NCBI GenBank assembly: GCA_002449845.1
Contig: DJXW01000009.1
Location: 1-64,000, forward strand
Source of the DNA: Prevotella sp. UBA6994
GTDB taxonomy: Bacteria > Bacteroidota > Bacteroidia > Bacteroidales > Bacteroidaceae
Reading direction: 5' to 3'
DNA length: 64,000 bases
Positions within the stretch are counted from its first letter, which is position 1. The number at the start of each line of letters is the position of its first letter. The position numbers and the translations under genes were made by a program. Below the pieces are notes generated by a model that saw nothing but the letters and a program-made list of their open reading frames with translations, made no database searches and was not told the origin of the DNA. Shown one piece after another: positions 36,660-46,296 of this stretch.

Positions 36660-39600
36660 AAATGAAACTTCATATCACCCTTTTCCTCTCTGCACTCGCC
36701 TGTATTGCCGTGGCACAAGAACATCATGATTGGGAAGACCAAAATATCTTGCAAATACATCGTGAAGCACCACGTGCATCATTCTTCTCCTTTCAGACTA
36801 AGCCTGGCGACCGCCAATTGTCTCTCGATGGCACATGGAAATTTCATTGGACGAAAACACCTGATGAACAACCAAAAGACTTTTTCCTTTCCGATTATGA
36901 TGACAGTCATTGGGTATCTTTCCCTGTGCCTGGTGATTGGGAGATGAATGGATATGGCACCCCCATTTACAGCAGTAGCGGATATACCTTTAAGATTGAC
37001 CCACCACGAGTAATGGGTACGCCCAAACAATCATATACGGCATATATCGAACGTAATCCCACGGCTGTATATCGACGTACCTTCTCCATCCCTAAGGAGT
37101 GGAAAGGACAAGAAGTATTCATTCGTTTTGGAGCCGTGAGCAGTGCTTTCTATCTGTGGATTAACGGGCAAAAGGTGGGTTACTCACAGGGTAGCATGGA
37201 ACCAGCGGAGTTTCGCATCACCGATTACATCAATCCTTCCTCATCCAATCAAATCACCTTGCAGGTATTCAAATATTCTGATGGCAGTTATTTGGAAGAC
37301 CAAGACATGTGGCGATTGGCAGGTATCCATCGCAGCATCACTCTTTTTTGCCAACCACGCATCCGCATCCGCGATATAGGCATACGAACCTTGCTCGATG
37401 ATGATTACAAAGATGCAGAGTTAATCATTCATCCAGAATTAGAGGTATCGAAAGGACAACGAGGTGAGGGGTATCAACTTGAGGCACGACTGTTTGATGA
37501 TAGCGGAAAGATGGTGCTTGACAGTGTGCTCAGGCAAGATGCTGTTACCATGCTCAATTTAGACCATAAGGCTGCCATCATGAACGACCGCAATCCTCAG
37601 CGTGGCTATCCTAAATGGGGATGGATGGCAGCATCTGTCAAGAATCCACACAAATGGAATGCCGAACATCCATATCTCTACACGTTGCACCTGGCGTTAG
37701 TGGACTCTTTAGGAAAGACCATAGAACAGGTGAAGACCAAGGTAGGATTCAGAAAATTGGAAATCAGACGAGGAGTTTTTCTCGTCAATGGTACTCCCGT
37801 AAGGTTTCGTGGTGTCAATCGCCATGAGATGGATCCCTTAACAGGACACGTAATCAGCGAGGAACGAATGTTGCAAGATCTCATTCTCATGAAGCAGGCT
37901 AATATCAATGCCGTGCGCACTTGCCATTACCCCAACGCTGAACGCTGGTATGAACTGTGCGACAGTATTGGTATGTATGTGATGGACGAGGCTGACATTG
38001 AGGAACATGGACTGCGCGGACTATTGGCAAGTGATCCTTCATGGGCTGCCGCATGGATAGACCGAACACAACGCTTGGTGATTCGTGACAGGAACCATCC
38101 ATCCGTAGTATTCTGGAGCTTGGGCAACGAGGCTGGATGGGGAACGAATTTTGCCATGACTGCTGCATGGATACATGAATACGACCCTACCCGATTCGTA
38201 CACTATGAAGGAGCACAGGGAGAAAGTATGAAGCAAGATTCAGGAAACAAGAGATTAGACCCTCATTATGTTGACGTAATCTCCCGTTTCTATCCACGAA
38301 CGCAAGACGAGTATCTCAATCCAGGTGTGAAAGACAACAACATGGAACGCCCGGAGAATGCCAGATGGGAACGACTGCTGTCTATCGCTCGGGACACGAT
38401 AGATGACCGCCCCGTTCTCACAAGTGAATATGCTCATGCGATGGGTAATGCTTTAGGCAATTTTCAAGAGTATTGGAACGAGATTTATAGTCATCCTCGT
38501 ATGTTGGGTGGTTTTATTTGGGAATGGGCAGATGAGGGCATCTTCACCACGCGCAATGGAAAGCAGATGGTTGCGTATGGTGGGGATTTTGGCGATGTTC
38601 CTAACCTCAAGGCGTTTTGCGTGAAAGGAATTGTCAGCAGTGACCGACAGAAAACGCCGAAATACGAAGAGGTAAAGGCGGTTTATGCTCCCATCCGTTT
38701 CATCTACGAGAATGGGAAAGTGACTCCTCATCTCATGGATATGTCGTGTAGCATCAACGATTATGAGATAGAAACTGTTGAATCACAACACTTCATTGAC
38801 GTATTTGCCAAACTGAAACACGACACGAAATGGGCAAAAGCGGGCTACCTTGTCTGCCACCAACAATTCTTTAAAAATGAAGAATGTAGAATGAAGAATG
38901 AAGAATGGGCTCATGCGTTAATTGAAGAATGTAGAATGAAGAATGAAGAATTGCTGGACTCAAGCCATTCTCAACCAAACGATTCTTCATTCTTCATTCT
39001 TCATTCTTCATTTCAAAAAGATGCTTCATTTATAGCACCTCACTTCTTCCGTGCCCCGACGGATAATGACAAAGGGTTTGGAAATTGGATTGCCAAAGAC
39101 TGGAAGAACCATCATCTTGACAACTTACGCGATTCTGTCATTTCTCCTTGGACCAAGGAGACTCTTCCAGATGGAAGTGTGAAAGCTCAAGCCATCATCG
39201 CTTATTGTACAAAGGAAGGAAATATTACCACCGAATACAATTATGTCATCATGCCCAATGGTAGCGTTGATTTCCAGGCAAAATATATGCCTCATGGAAA
39301 CCTACCTCCCTTGCCATGTATGGGAACCACGTTCACCCTACCCAAAGACCTGCGCCAACTCTCCTATTTCGGAAGAGGACCGTGGGACAACTATCCCGAC
39401 CGTCACGCATCTACGACCATCAACCTTCGGAATAGTACGGTGGATGAACAATACGTGCATTATCCTCGTCCGCAAGATAGTGGCAACCACGATGATGTCG
39501 TTTGCGTAGAACTGACTGACAAGAAAGGTCGTGGATGGAGAATTGAATGCGTGGACAAACCATTCTCATTTTCTGCCCTACCCTATAGCACACAACATAT

Positions 39601-39781
39601 TTATGAGACTACTCACGACTGCGACTTGGTGACTGACCCCGAACACGTATATTTGAATATCGATGCAGCCGTGATGGGACTTGGTAACAGTTCTTGCGGT
39701 CCTGGTGTCTTGACCAAATACGCCATCCCAACTAACACACCACTGTCCTTACATATTCGTTTCATTCCCTTGGAGAAATAG
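36656..39781 (+). CDS. GH2 beta-galactosidase with in-frame repeat insert
   Basis: A 1041-residue LacZ-type exported enzyme (signal peptide ends near VAQ). The acid/base is E492 in WSLGNEAGWG and the nucleophile E591 in SEYAHAMGN. The C-terminal beta-galactosidase small-chain domain (about 790-1040) ends with HIRFIPLEK. Between barrel and C-terminal domain, residues about 740-790 are coded by a GAAGAAT/ATTCTTC palindromic element. They read NEECRMKNEE twice, then FFILHSSF, QKDASF. The frame is intact, so the insert seems tolerated in a linker. It overlaps the upstream gene by 4 bp. Confidence 0.9.
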   Translation: MKMKLHITLFLSALACIAVAQEHHDWEDQNILQIHREAPRASFFSFQTKPGDRQLSLDGTWKFHWTKTPDEQPKDFFLSDYDDSHWVSFPVPGDWEMNGYGTPIYSSSGYTFKIDPPRVMGTPKQSYTAYIERNPTAVYRRTFSIPKEWKGQEVFIRFGAVSSAFYLWINGQKVGYSQGSMEPAEFRITDYINPSSSNQITLQVFKYSDGSYLEDQDMWRLAGIHRSITLFCQPRIRIRDIGIRTLLDDDYKDAELIIHPELEVSKGQRGEGYQLEARLFDDSGKMVLDSVLRQDAVTMLNLDHKAAIMNDRNPQRGYPKWGWMAASVKNPHKWNAEHPYLYTLHLALVDSLGKTIEQVKTKVGFRKLEIRRGVFLVNGTPVRFRGVNRHEMDPLTGHVISEERMLQDLILMKQANINAVRTCHYPNAERWYELCDSIGMYVMDEADIEEHGLRGLLASDPSWAAAWIDRTQRLVIRDRNHPSVVFWSLGNEAGWGTNFAMTAAWIHEYDPTRFVHYEGAQGESMKQDSGNKRLDPHYVDVISRFYPRTQDEYLNPGVKDNNMERPENARWERLLSIARDTIDDRPVLTSEYAHAMGNALGNFQEYWNEIYSHPRMLGGFIWEWADEGIFTTRNGKQMVAYGGDFGDVPNLKAFCVKGIVSSDRQKTPKYEEVKAVYAPIRFIYENGKVTPHLMDMSCSINDYEIETVESQHFIDVFAKLKHDTKWAKAGYLVCHQQFFKNEECRMKNEEWAHALIEECRMKNEELLDSSHSQPNDSSFFILHSSFQKDASFIAPHFFRAPTDNDKGFGNWIAKDWKNHHLDNLRDSVISPWTKETLPDGSVKAQAIIAYCTKEGNITTEYNYVIMPNGSVDFQAKYMPHGNLPPLPCMGTTFTLPKDLRQLSYFGRGPWDNYPDRHASTTINLRNSTVDEQYVHYPRPQDSGNHDDVVCVELTDKKGRGWRIECVDKPFSFSALPYSTQHIYETTHDCDLVTDPEHVYLNIDAAVMGLGNSSCGPGVLTKYAIPTNTPLSLHIRFIPLEK
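38875..39030. repeat. Palindromic GAAGAAT element inside a beta-galactosidase gene
   Basis: A left arm at 38875-38907 and a second left-type arm at 38921-38952 (GAAGAATGTAGAATGAAGAA plus further units) face a right arm of ATTCTTC units at 38982-39014. The right flank TTTCAAAAAGATGCTTCATT matches the flank of the second copy at 44095-44216, so the element ends near 39030. Confidence 0.85.
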
Positions 39782-39782
39782 G

Positions 39783-39842
39783 AACCATCGGTCACCATGC
39801 AAGAAACCATCGGTCACTATATATGTAACCGATGGTTTCTTA
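39783..39842. repeat. ACCATCGGT palindromic repeat, copy 2
   Basis: ACCATCGGT occurs twice about 22 bp apart and ACCGATGGT once, forming a hairpin just after the beta-galactosidase stop. The following bases to 40023 show no gene. Confidence 0.75.
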
Positions 39843-40023
39843 GTATGGGAACCGCTGGGAAACATCATGTGCTACCTTTTTATTTCACACATCAAACATG
39901 TATCGTTATATTTGATACTTTTCATGATTACAAAATGAGAAGTTTAGAGTCTTATAATAAAGGGAGCACAAAAGGGAACATCATCTCTTTCTCCTTTGGA
40001 CAATCAACTGAACAAACTGGTAT

Positions 40024-42990
40024 ATGATGAAAAGAAGGATATTATTTATAATGGTATTTGCCATCTGTTACTTAGGCATTCATGCTCAAGCGATAGACAC
40101 GCAAACCCATAGGCAATATTTGAGCGGTACAGGATGCGATGATATGGTGGAATGGGATTTCTTCTGTACTGACGGTAGGAACTCTGGCAAATGGACGAAG
40201 ATTGGTGTACCATCTTGTTGGGAATTGCAAGGATTCGGTACTTATCAATATGGTATGCGTTTCTATGGAAAGGCAACCCCCGAAGGCATTGCCAATGAGA
40301 AAGGACTGTATAAATACGAGTTTTCGTTACCCAAGGAGTGGGCAGGCAGACAGATATTCTTGGTGTTTGAGGCTGCCATGACCGACCTCAAGGCAACCAT
40401 CAACGGACGAAAGGCTGGCAACGGACTGCATCAGGGAGGTTTCACAAGATATACCATTGACGTTTCTGACCGTATTTTCACGGGAGAAAAGAAGAACCGT
40501 CTGGAAGTGGAAGTATCTAAGGAGAGTGCCAACCCACAAGTAAACATGGCTGAACGCCGAGCCGACTATTGGAACTTCGGTGGTATCTGGCGACCTGTTT
40601 ACATCATCTCCAAGCCTACGAGAAACATCCATCGTGTAGCTATCGATGCCCAGATGGACGGTCGCTTCACCGCAGACGTTTACCTCAACCGTGCCACCCC
40701 TGGCAGTTGTGTATGTGTCGATGTCATCGACACACACGGGAAGAAAGTTGGCACAAGCCAACCTTTCCCCATCTCCAGCGACTATGCCAAGGTGGATTTC
40801 TCCGTCAAGAACCCCAAGCTATGGAATGCAGAACAGCCCAACCTCTATACAGCAACATTTACCTTGAAAGACCCTGAAGGAAAAACGCTGCATGTAGAAC
40901 AACAGAAATTTGGATTCCGAACCATCGAATACAGGCATAGCTATGATGGTGGAGAGGATGACGGTGTATTCATCAACGGACAAAAGGTGATCTTCAAAGG
41001 CGTAAACCGTCATTCTTTTCGTCCTGAAAGTGGACGAACACTGTCGAAAGAAAAGAACATAGAAGACGTTAGACTCATCAAGAGCATGAACATGAATGCC
41101 GTAAGATTGTCGCACTATCCCGCCGACCCAGAATTTTTGGATGCTTGCGACTCATTAGGCCTGTATGTGGAATGCGAATTACCAGGTTGGCATCAAGCCC
41201 ACGAAACAATCATTGGCAGTAAGCTGGTAGAAGAGATGGTTACTCGTGACGTGAACCATCCGTCTATTATCTTTTGGAGCAATGGCAATGAGGGTGGTTT
41301 CAACTATGAACTGGAACCGTTCTTCACCCAATTAGACCCACAACGACGTGTAGTGTTATATCCGTGGGCAAACCGCAATGGCTTTGAGACGAAACACTAT
41401 CGCTCTTGGGGAGAGACTGCCGACTATATGCGACAAAAGGAAATTTTCTTGCCTACCGAATTTCTTCATGGTTTGTATGATGGAGGACATGGTGCTGGTC
41501 TGAAAGACTATTGGGAATTGATGATGCAGAATGAAAGGTGCGCTGGTGGGTTCCTTTGGGACTTGATGGACCAAGCCGTCTTACGTACCGACCAGAACGG
41601 CATTCTTGATTGCGTAGGGAATTTCGGTGCTGACGGCATCGTCGGACCCCATGGGGAAAAGGAAGGAAGTTATTACACAATCAAAGAGATATGGAGTCCT
41701 ATACAATTACGCTACGGTTTGCCACCAAATGCCAGCAAGGGAAAAAGTATCATTGAAGTACGAAATGCCTACAACTTCACTTCGCTGAGCGATTGTAAGT
41801 TTACTGGGAAAATTCTCTCCATGCCTCAATATGGAAAGACTGAGGTAAGTACAATCAAGGAGTTTACGATTCCATCTCCGAAAGTTGGTCCTGGCGGCAC
41901 TTCTTGGCTATATGACTTTGATTCCAATGACAATCATATCATGAAAGGTGATGTATTAAGCATCACAGCAGCCAATCCATACGGTGAGGAGATTTTCAAC
42001 TGGTCGTTTCCTATTATCAAAGAAAAAGCTACTTCTTCTGAAGACAATCGAAAGGGAACAGGAGAAATAACATCTGAGACCGCAGAAGAACTGACCATTA
42101 CGGCAGGAAAAACCATTTACCGCTTTTCCAAGAAAGATGGAAGACTATTACAAGTTAAGACTACAGGGCATAGTTACTCGTTAACGAATGGTCCTCGTTT
42201 TGTAGCCGTTCGTCGCTCTGACCGTTCTCACGATGGTTTCTACAATCATGACGACAAAGAGGCTTTCCAAAAGAAAACCCAATATACTGAATACTCCGAC
42301 CAGGGCAAGTTCGTGGGTTTCTCATTTGACTCTGGCATACTTACAGCTCGCTATCTCTACGGGTCGCTGACCAATGTGAGATGGACATTCCATGATGATG
42401 GTTGTGCAGACATCGCCGTTTCTACCAATTTCAACGGTGTAGTTGACTTGGTGGGGATTGCATTCGACTACCCCGAGCAGTTAGTGAAGGGCAAGCATTG
42501 GGTGGGGCGTGGTCCTTACCGTGTTTGGCAAAACCGTATGGAAGGACCGCAATACGGTTATTGGCAAACATCCTACAATGACCCAATACCTGGAGAGTCG
42601 TGGCTATATCCTGAGTTTAAGGGTTATTTCGCCGACGTTCATTGGATGCAGATAGAGACCACGGAAGGACATATCGGCATTGAGCCAAAAGAGATTTGGG
42701 AAAATCCCGAAACCAATGGCTATGAAACCAATAATGACTGGATGTATCTTGAGAAAGAAGAACTTTTCGGGAATGAATTACGATACACTCGTCCATTCGT
42801 TGGTGTTTACACTCCTCGTGACGGAAGAGACCATATCCTTTACGATTTACCACAAACAGGCATTTCACTTCTCAAAGTGATTCCTGCCGTGAGAAACAAA
42901 GTAAATACTACTGACCTCAATGGACCATCTGCCCAACCACATTGGGAAAAAGGAAGCAATATTTATCAAGCAAGACTATGGTTTGAATGA
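40024..42990 (+). CDS. GH2-family exo-beta-glycosidase
   Basis: A 988-residue exported enzyme (signal peptide ends near IHAQ, residue 22). It has a GH2 sugar-binding domain (about 30-205), an immunoglobulin-like domain, and a barrel with E423 (NGNEGG, acid/base) and E479 (LPTEFLHG, nucleophile). A large C-terminal part follows (about 560-988; PQYGYWQTSYNDPIPGESWL). It is distinct from the LacZ-type GH2 next door. Beta-galactosidase or beta-glucuronidase activity is possible. The upstream gap of about 240 bp holds the ACCATCGGT repeat and no clear promoter. Confidence 0.8.
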   Translation: MMKRRILFIMVFAICYLGIHAQAIDTQTHRQYLSGTGCDDMVEWDFFCTDGRNSGKWTKIGVPSCWELQGFGTYQYGMRFYGKATPEGIANEKGLYKYEFSLPKEWAGRQIFLVFEAAMTDLKATINGRKAGNGLHQGGFTRYTIDVSDRIFTGEKKNRLEVEVSKESANPQVNMAERRADYWNFGGIWRPVYIISKPTRNIHRVAIDAQMDGRFTADVYLNRATPGSCVCVDVIDTHGKKVGTSQPFPISSDYAKVDFSVKNPKLWNAEQPNLYTATFTLKDPEGKTLHVEQQKFGFRTIEYRHSYDGGEDDGVFINGQKVIFKGVNRHSFRPESGRTLSKEKNIEDVRLIKSMNMNAVRLSHYPADPEFLDACDSLGLYVECELPGWHQAHETIIGSKLVEEMVTRDVNHPSIIFWSNGNEGGFNYELEPFFTQLDPQRRVVLYPWANRNGFETKHYRSWGETADYMRQKEIFLPTEFLHGLYDGGHGAGLKDYWELMMQNERCAGGFLWDLMDQAVLRTDQNGILDCVGNFGADGIVGPHGEKEGSYYTIKEIWSPIQLRYGLPPNASKGKSIIEVRNAYNFTSLSDCKFTGKILSMPQYGKTEVSTIKEFTIPSPKVGPGGTSWLYDFDSNDNHIMKGDVLSITAANPYGEEIFNWSFPIIKEKATSSEDNRKGTGEITSETAEELTITAGKTIYRFSKKDGRLLQVKTTGHSYSLTNGPRFVAVRRSDRSHDGFYNHDDKEAFQKKTQYTEYSDQGKFVGFSFDSGILTARYLYGSLTNVRWTFHDDGCADIAVSTNFNGVVDLVGIAFDYPEQLVKGKHWVGRGPYRVWQNRMEGPQYGYWQTSYNDPIPGESWLYPEFKGYFADVHWMQIETTEGHIGIEPKEIWENPETNGYETNNDWMYLEKEELFGNELRYTRPFVGVYTPRDGRDHILYDLPQTGISLLKVIPAVRNKVNTTDLNGPSAQPHWEKGSNIYQARLWFE

Positions 42991-42999
42991 GGATTGATT

Positions 43000-43222
43000 G
43001 TTGAGTGTTTAGCGTTTAGTGTTTAGTGTTTATTGAATAGTTGTTATGATTATTGTTCAACGTTTAATGAGTAAATGTTTAGTGTTGAGTGCTCAGTGTT
43101 TAGTGAGCATTTGTTTAGTGTTTAGCGTTGATAGTCTTCACGCCCAATCATTAAACACACAACACTCAACACTCAACAATAGCTATTCAACACTCAACAC
43201 TCAACACTCGACACTCAACATT
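43000..43222. repeat. TTTAGTG / CACTCAA heptamer inverted repeat over a gene start
   Basis: Left arm units TTTAGTG, TTTAGCG and TTGAGTG (about 43000-43140) face right arm units CAACACT and CAACACTC (about 43158-43222). The gap is small and the two arms can pair over long stretches. The array covers the upstream region, the ATG and the first 58 codons of the GH106 gene. A single arm also lies at 47727-47772 before another gene. Confidence 0.8.
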
Positions 43223-46200
43223 AAACCTTGGACATTCTGGTATTGGATGTATGGAGCCGTATCGAAGGAAGGCATCAAGGCAGACCTGCAAGCCATGAAG
43301 GACGTAGGACTTGGAGGATGTTACCTCATGCCTATCAGAGGCATTGCGGAAAAGCCCGAATATCAAGGAGAAGCACAACAACTGACACCCAAGTTTTGGG
43401 AGATGATAGATTATGCCATGCAACAAGCAGACTCTCTGCAATTGGGATTAGGCATTCATGTCTGCGATGGATTTGCATTGGCTGGCGGACCGTGGATTTC
43501 GCCCGAAGAGTCGATGCAGAAGGTGGTTTGGAGTGATACTATTATCAATATCACCAACAAGAACCAAACAGTCATCATTCCCCAACCTGCTAAAGGCTAT
43601 GAAGGGTATTACGAGGATATTGCCACGTATGCGGTAAAAGCCTATTCCCCATTGCCAACACCACATGAATCTGGTAGTATTATACGCAATGAAAACGGGG
43701 TATTCCGTTCCAAGGATGCGGGATATATCCAATTTGACTACGACGAAAAGCAAACCGTGCGTAGTGTTGAGATCATCCCGAGTGGAAACAACATTCAATC
43801 GCAACGCCTTTTAGTGCAGGCAAGTGATAATGGAGAGACGTTTTACAATGTCAGACAACTCACGCCTCCTCGTCAAGGATGGCAAAATACTGATGAAAAC
43901 TATACCTATTCATTGCCCGAAACCACTGCCAAGCATTTCCGTTTCTATTGGACTCCCGAAGGAACAGAACCTGGCAGTGAAGACTTAGATGCTGCTAAAT
44001 GGAGTGCTGTATTAAAGCTCAAAGACATCAAGCTATCCTCTGATCCTCGTATAGACCAATTTGAGGCGAAGAACGGTAGTGTTTGGAGAAAGGTAAATGA
44101 AGAATGTAGAATGAAGAATGAAGAATCATTTGATGGAGAAAGGTATGCACCTGACAATTCTTCATTCTTCATTCTTCATTTTTCATTTCAAAAAGATCCT
44201 TCATTTAATCTTCCATCAGGTAGTTGGCGTATTATTCGGTTTGGACACACCTCAACGGGACACACCAATGCCACGGCAGGAGGAGGAAGAGGATTAGAGT
44301 GTGACAAATTCTCTGCCAATACCATCAACAAACAAATAGACCATTGGTTTGGGGAGTTTATGAAGCGCCCACATGCAGATGTAGTGAAATACATGCACGT
44401 TGACTCATGGGAATGTGGTTGTCAGAATTGGTCAAACAATTTCGTTGAGGAATTTAAGAAACGACGTGGTTACGACCTGCTACCATATATGCCCGTATAT
44501 GCAGGTATTCCCATGGAAAATGACGAGCAAGTGTTACGTGACATCAGACTAACCATTAACGATCTCATCAATGATGTATTTTTCGCTACAGTAAAGAAAA
44601 GAGCGGAAGAATACGGAGTACAACTCAGTTCCGAGAGCGTTGCACCAACCATGATTTCTGATGGCATCGAACACTATAAGTACGTTGACATTCCTATGGG
44701 TGAATATTGGTTGAACTCTCCTACACACGATAAGCCAAATGATATGTTGGATGCTATTAGCGGTGCTCACATTTACGGAAAGAACATCGTCCAAGCAGAA
44801 GGATTTACGGAAGTGCGTGGCGTTTGGGACGAAACACCAGCCATGATAAAACCATTAATTGACCGAAACTTTGCACTTGGCATGAACAGGCTGTTTTTCC
44901 ATGTGTTTACCCACAATCCGTGGATGGATAAAAAACCTGGTATGACACTCGATGGAATAGGTCTATTCTTCCAACGTGACCAAACATGGTTTCAAGAGGC
45001 TCAGGGATTCGTGGATTATATCACACGTTGCCAAGAACTATTGCAACAAGGCAGTCCTGTCATTGACATTGCCGTTTACACAGGTGAAGAAATGCCAAGT
45101 CGCGCACTCACTCCTGACCGTATAGTATCTATTCTCCCTGGTCTTTTCGGTGAAGAACGTGTTAAGTCTGAGCAAAAAAGACTTGCCAACATTGGTAATC
45201 CGATGGAAGAAAGTCCTGTCGGTGTCAATCATTCTGCAGGTATTTTCGACTTGAAGCATTGGATAAATCCTCTTCATGGTTATCAATATGATTCCATGAA
45301 CAAAGATGCCCTACTCCATCAGTCCTTCCGATACAAGGTGTTGGTGATTCCGCAAAACGTACGTGTTTCTCATGAGGTACGAAATCACATTGATGCATTA
45401 CGAAAGCAAGGTGTTATTGTCATCGAACAACCATTTACAGATTCCAACTTCACACAATATGGTTTGGAACCAGACATTATCTTTCCAGAAGGAATCGCCT
45501 ATACACATCGAAAGACTGATGATGGCAATGACATTTATTTCATTGCCAACCAAAGCCAAGATTATCGGGATTTCAAAGTTTCATTCCGTAAAGACAACCA
45601 AAGATATGCTGCGTTCATCAATCCTATGACGGGCAAAGAACATTCTATTCTCTTGAATGTTCACACACCAAGACCGACGGTAGAATTGGAATTGCCAGGC
45701 TATGGCTCATGCTTTGTGATATTGACAAAGAATAAGGAAAAGGATAACAACAAATTAATGGAAGAGTCTTCTCGTGCCAATTATTCACTTATTCCCCTTT
45801 CTTTTCCTAAATGGAAAATACATTTCAAGGAAAACAATATCCAAATGACCACAGACAACTTATTCTTATGGAACACACATTCCAATGACAGCATTCGTTA
45901 CTATAGTGGTCATGCTCGCTATTCAAACACTTTCAAATACAAAGGGAAAGGAAAGCAAGTGTATCTTTATCTCAACGATGTAAAAGACATTGCTCACGTA
46001 TGGGTGAATGGTATTGATTGCGGTATTACTTGGATTGCTCCATTTGAGGTAAACATCACGAAAGCACTGAAGAAAGGAATGAACAAACTGGAGATTGAGG
46101 TGGTCAACACATGGCATAATGCCCTTCGTGGCGCAGACCAAGGAAAAGCTCCTTACGATGGCATTTGGACAAATGCGAAATATCGAACTAAAGGCGAACA

Positions 46201-46252
46201 TTTATTACCCGCTGGATTACAGGGTCCTATTGCCTTGAAAATCGAAAAATGA
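43046..46252 (+). CDS. GH106 alpha-L-rhamnosidase with repeat-coded signal peptide and insert
   Basis: A 1068-residue exported enzyme of the GH106 type seen in rhamnogalacturonan-II loci. The barrel lies at about 60-750 (WTFWYWMYGAVSKEGIKADL, GCYLMPIRGIAEKPEY, YMHVDSWECGCQNWSNNF). A C-terminal sandwich (about 950-1068) includes HVWVNGIDCGITWIAPFEVN. Unusually, the signal peptide (MSKCLVLSAQCLVSICLVF, ATG at 43067) and the next 25 residues (SLNTQHSTLNNSYSTL) are coded by TTTAGTG-type repeats. Residues about 350-390 come from a second palindromic element (NEECRMKNEE, NSSFFILH). The long frame starts at 43046 but 43067 gives the better signal. Rhamnosidase activity is inferred from family. Confidence 0.85.
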   Translation: MIIVQRLMSKCLVLSAQCLVSICLVFSVDSLHAQSLNTQHSTLNNSYSTLNTQHSTLNIKPWTFWYWMYGAVSKEGIKADLQAMKDVGLGGCYLMPIRGIAEKPEYQGEAQQLTPKFWEMIDYAMQQADSLQLGLGIHVCDGFALAGGPWISPEESMQKVVWSDTIINITNKNQTVIIPQPAKGYEGYYEDIATYAVKAYSPLPTPHESGSIIRNENGVFRSKDAGYIQFDYDEKQTVRSVEIIPSGNNIQSQRLLVQASDNGETFYNVRQLTPPRQGWQNTDENYTYSLPETTAKHFRFYWTPEGTEPGSEDLDAAKWSAVLKLKDIKLSSDPRIDQFEAKNGSVWRKVNEECRMKNEESFDGERYAPDNSSFFILHFSFQKDPSFNLPSGSWRIIRFGHTSTGHTNATAGGGRGLECDKFSANTINKQIDHWFGEFMKRPHADVVKYMHVDSWECGCQNWSNNFVEEFKKRRGYDLLPYMPVYAGIPMENDEQVLRDIRLTINDLINDVFFATVKKRAEEYGVQLSSESVAPTMISDGIEHYKYVDIPMGEYWLNSPTHDKPNDMLDAISGAHIYGKNIVQAEGFTEVRGVWDETPAMIKPLIDRNFALGMNRLFFHVFTHNPWMDKKPGMTLDGIGLFFQRDQTWFQEAQGFVDYITRCQELLQQGSPVIDIAVYTGEEMPSRALTPDRIVSILPGLFGEERVKSEQKRLANIGNPMEESPVGVNHSAGIFDLKHWINPLHGYQYDSMNKDALLHQSFRYKVLVIPQNVRVSHEVRNHIDALRKQGVIVIEQPFTDSNFTQYGLEPDIIFPEGIAYTHRKTDDGNDIYFIANQSQDYRDFKVSFRKDNQRYAAFINPMTGKEHSILLNVHTPRPTVELELPGYGSCFVILTKNKEKDNNKLMEESSRANYSLIPLSFPKWKIHFKENNIQMTTDNLFLWNTHSNDSIRYYSGHARYSNTFKYKGKGKQVYLYLNDVKDIAHVWVNGIDCGITWIAPFEVNITKALKKGMNKLEIEVVNTWHNALRGADQGKAPYDGIWTNAKYRTKGEHLLPAGLQGPIALKIEK
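44095..44216. repeat. Palindromic GAAGAAT element inside the GH106 gene
   Basis: A left arm AAATGAAGAATGTAGAATGA and so on (44095-44127) faces ATTCTTC units (44155-44190), with the right flank TTTCAAAAAGATCCTTCATT. It is read in the same frame as the copy at 38875. Confidence 0.85.
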
Positions 46253-46296
46253 TCTTTGAAGATTAAATATGAATGATAAACAATAAACAGAAGTAT

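Noticed and set aside
43046..43067. First ATG for GH106 (seven extra residues)
   Set aside because: The ATG at 43067 begins a typical signal peptide; the extra residues add nothing. Kept as the outer bound only.
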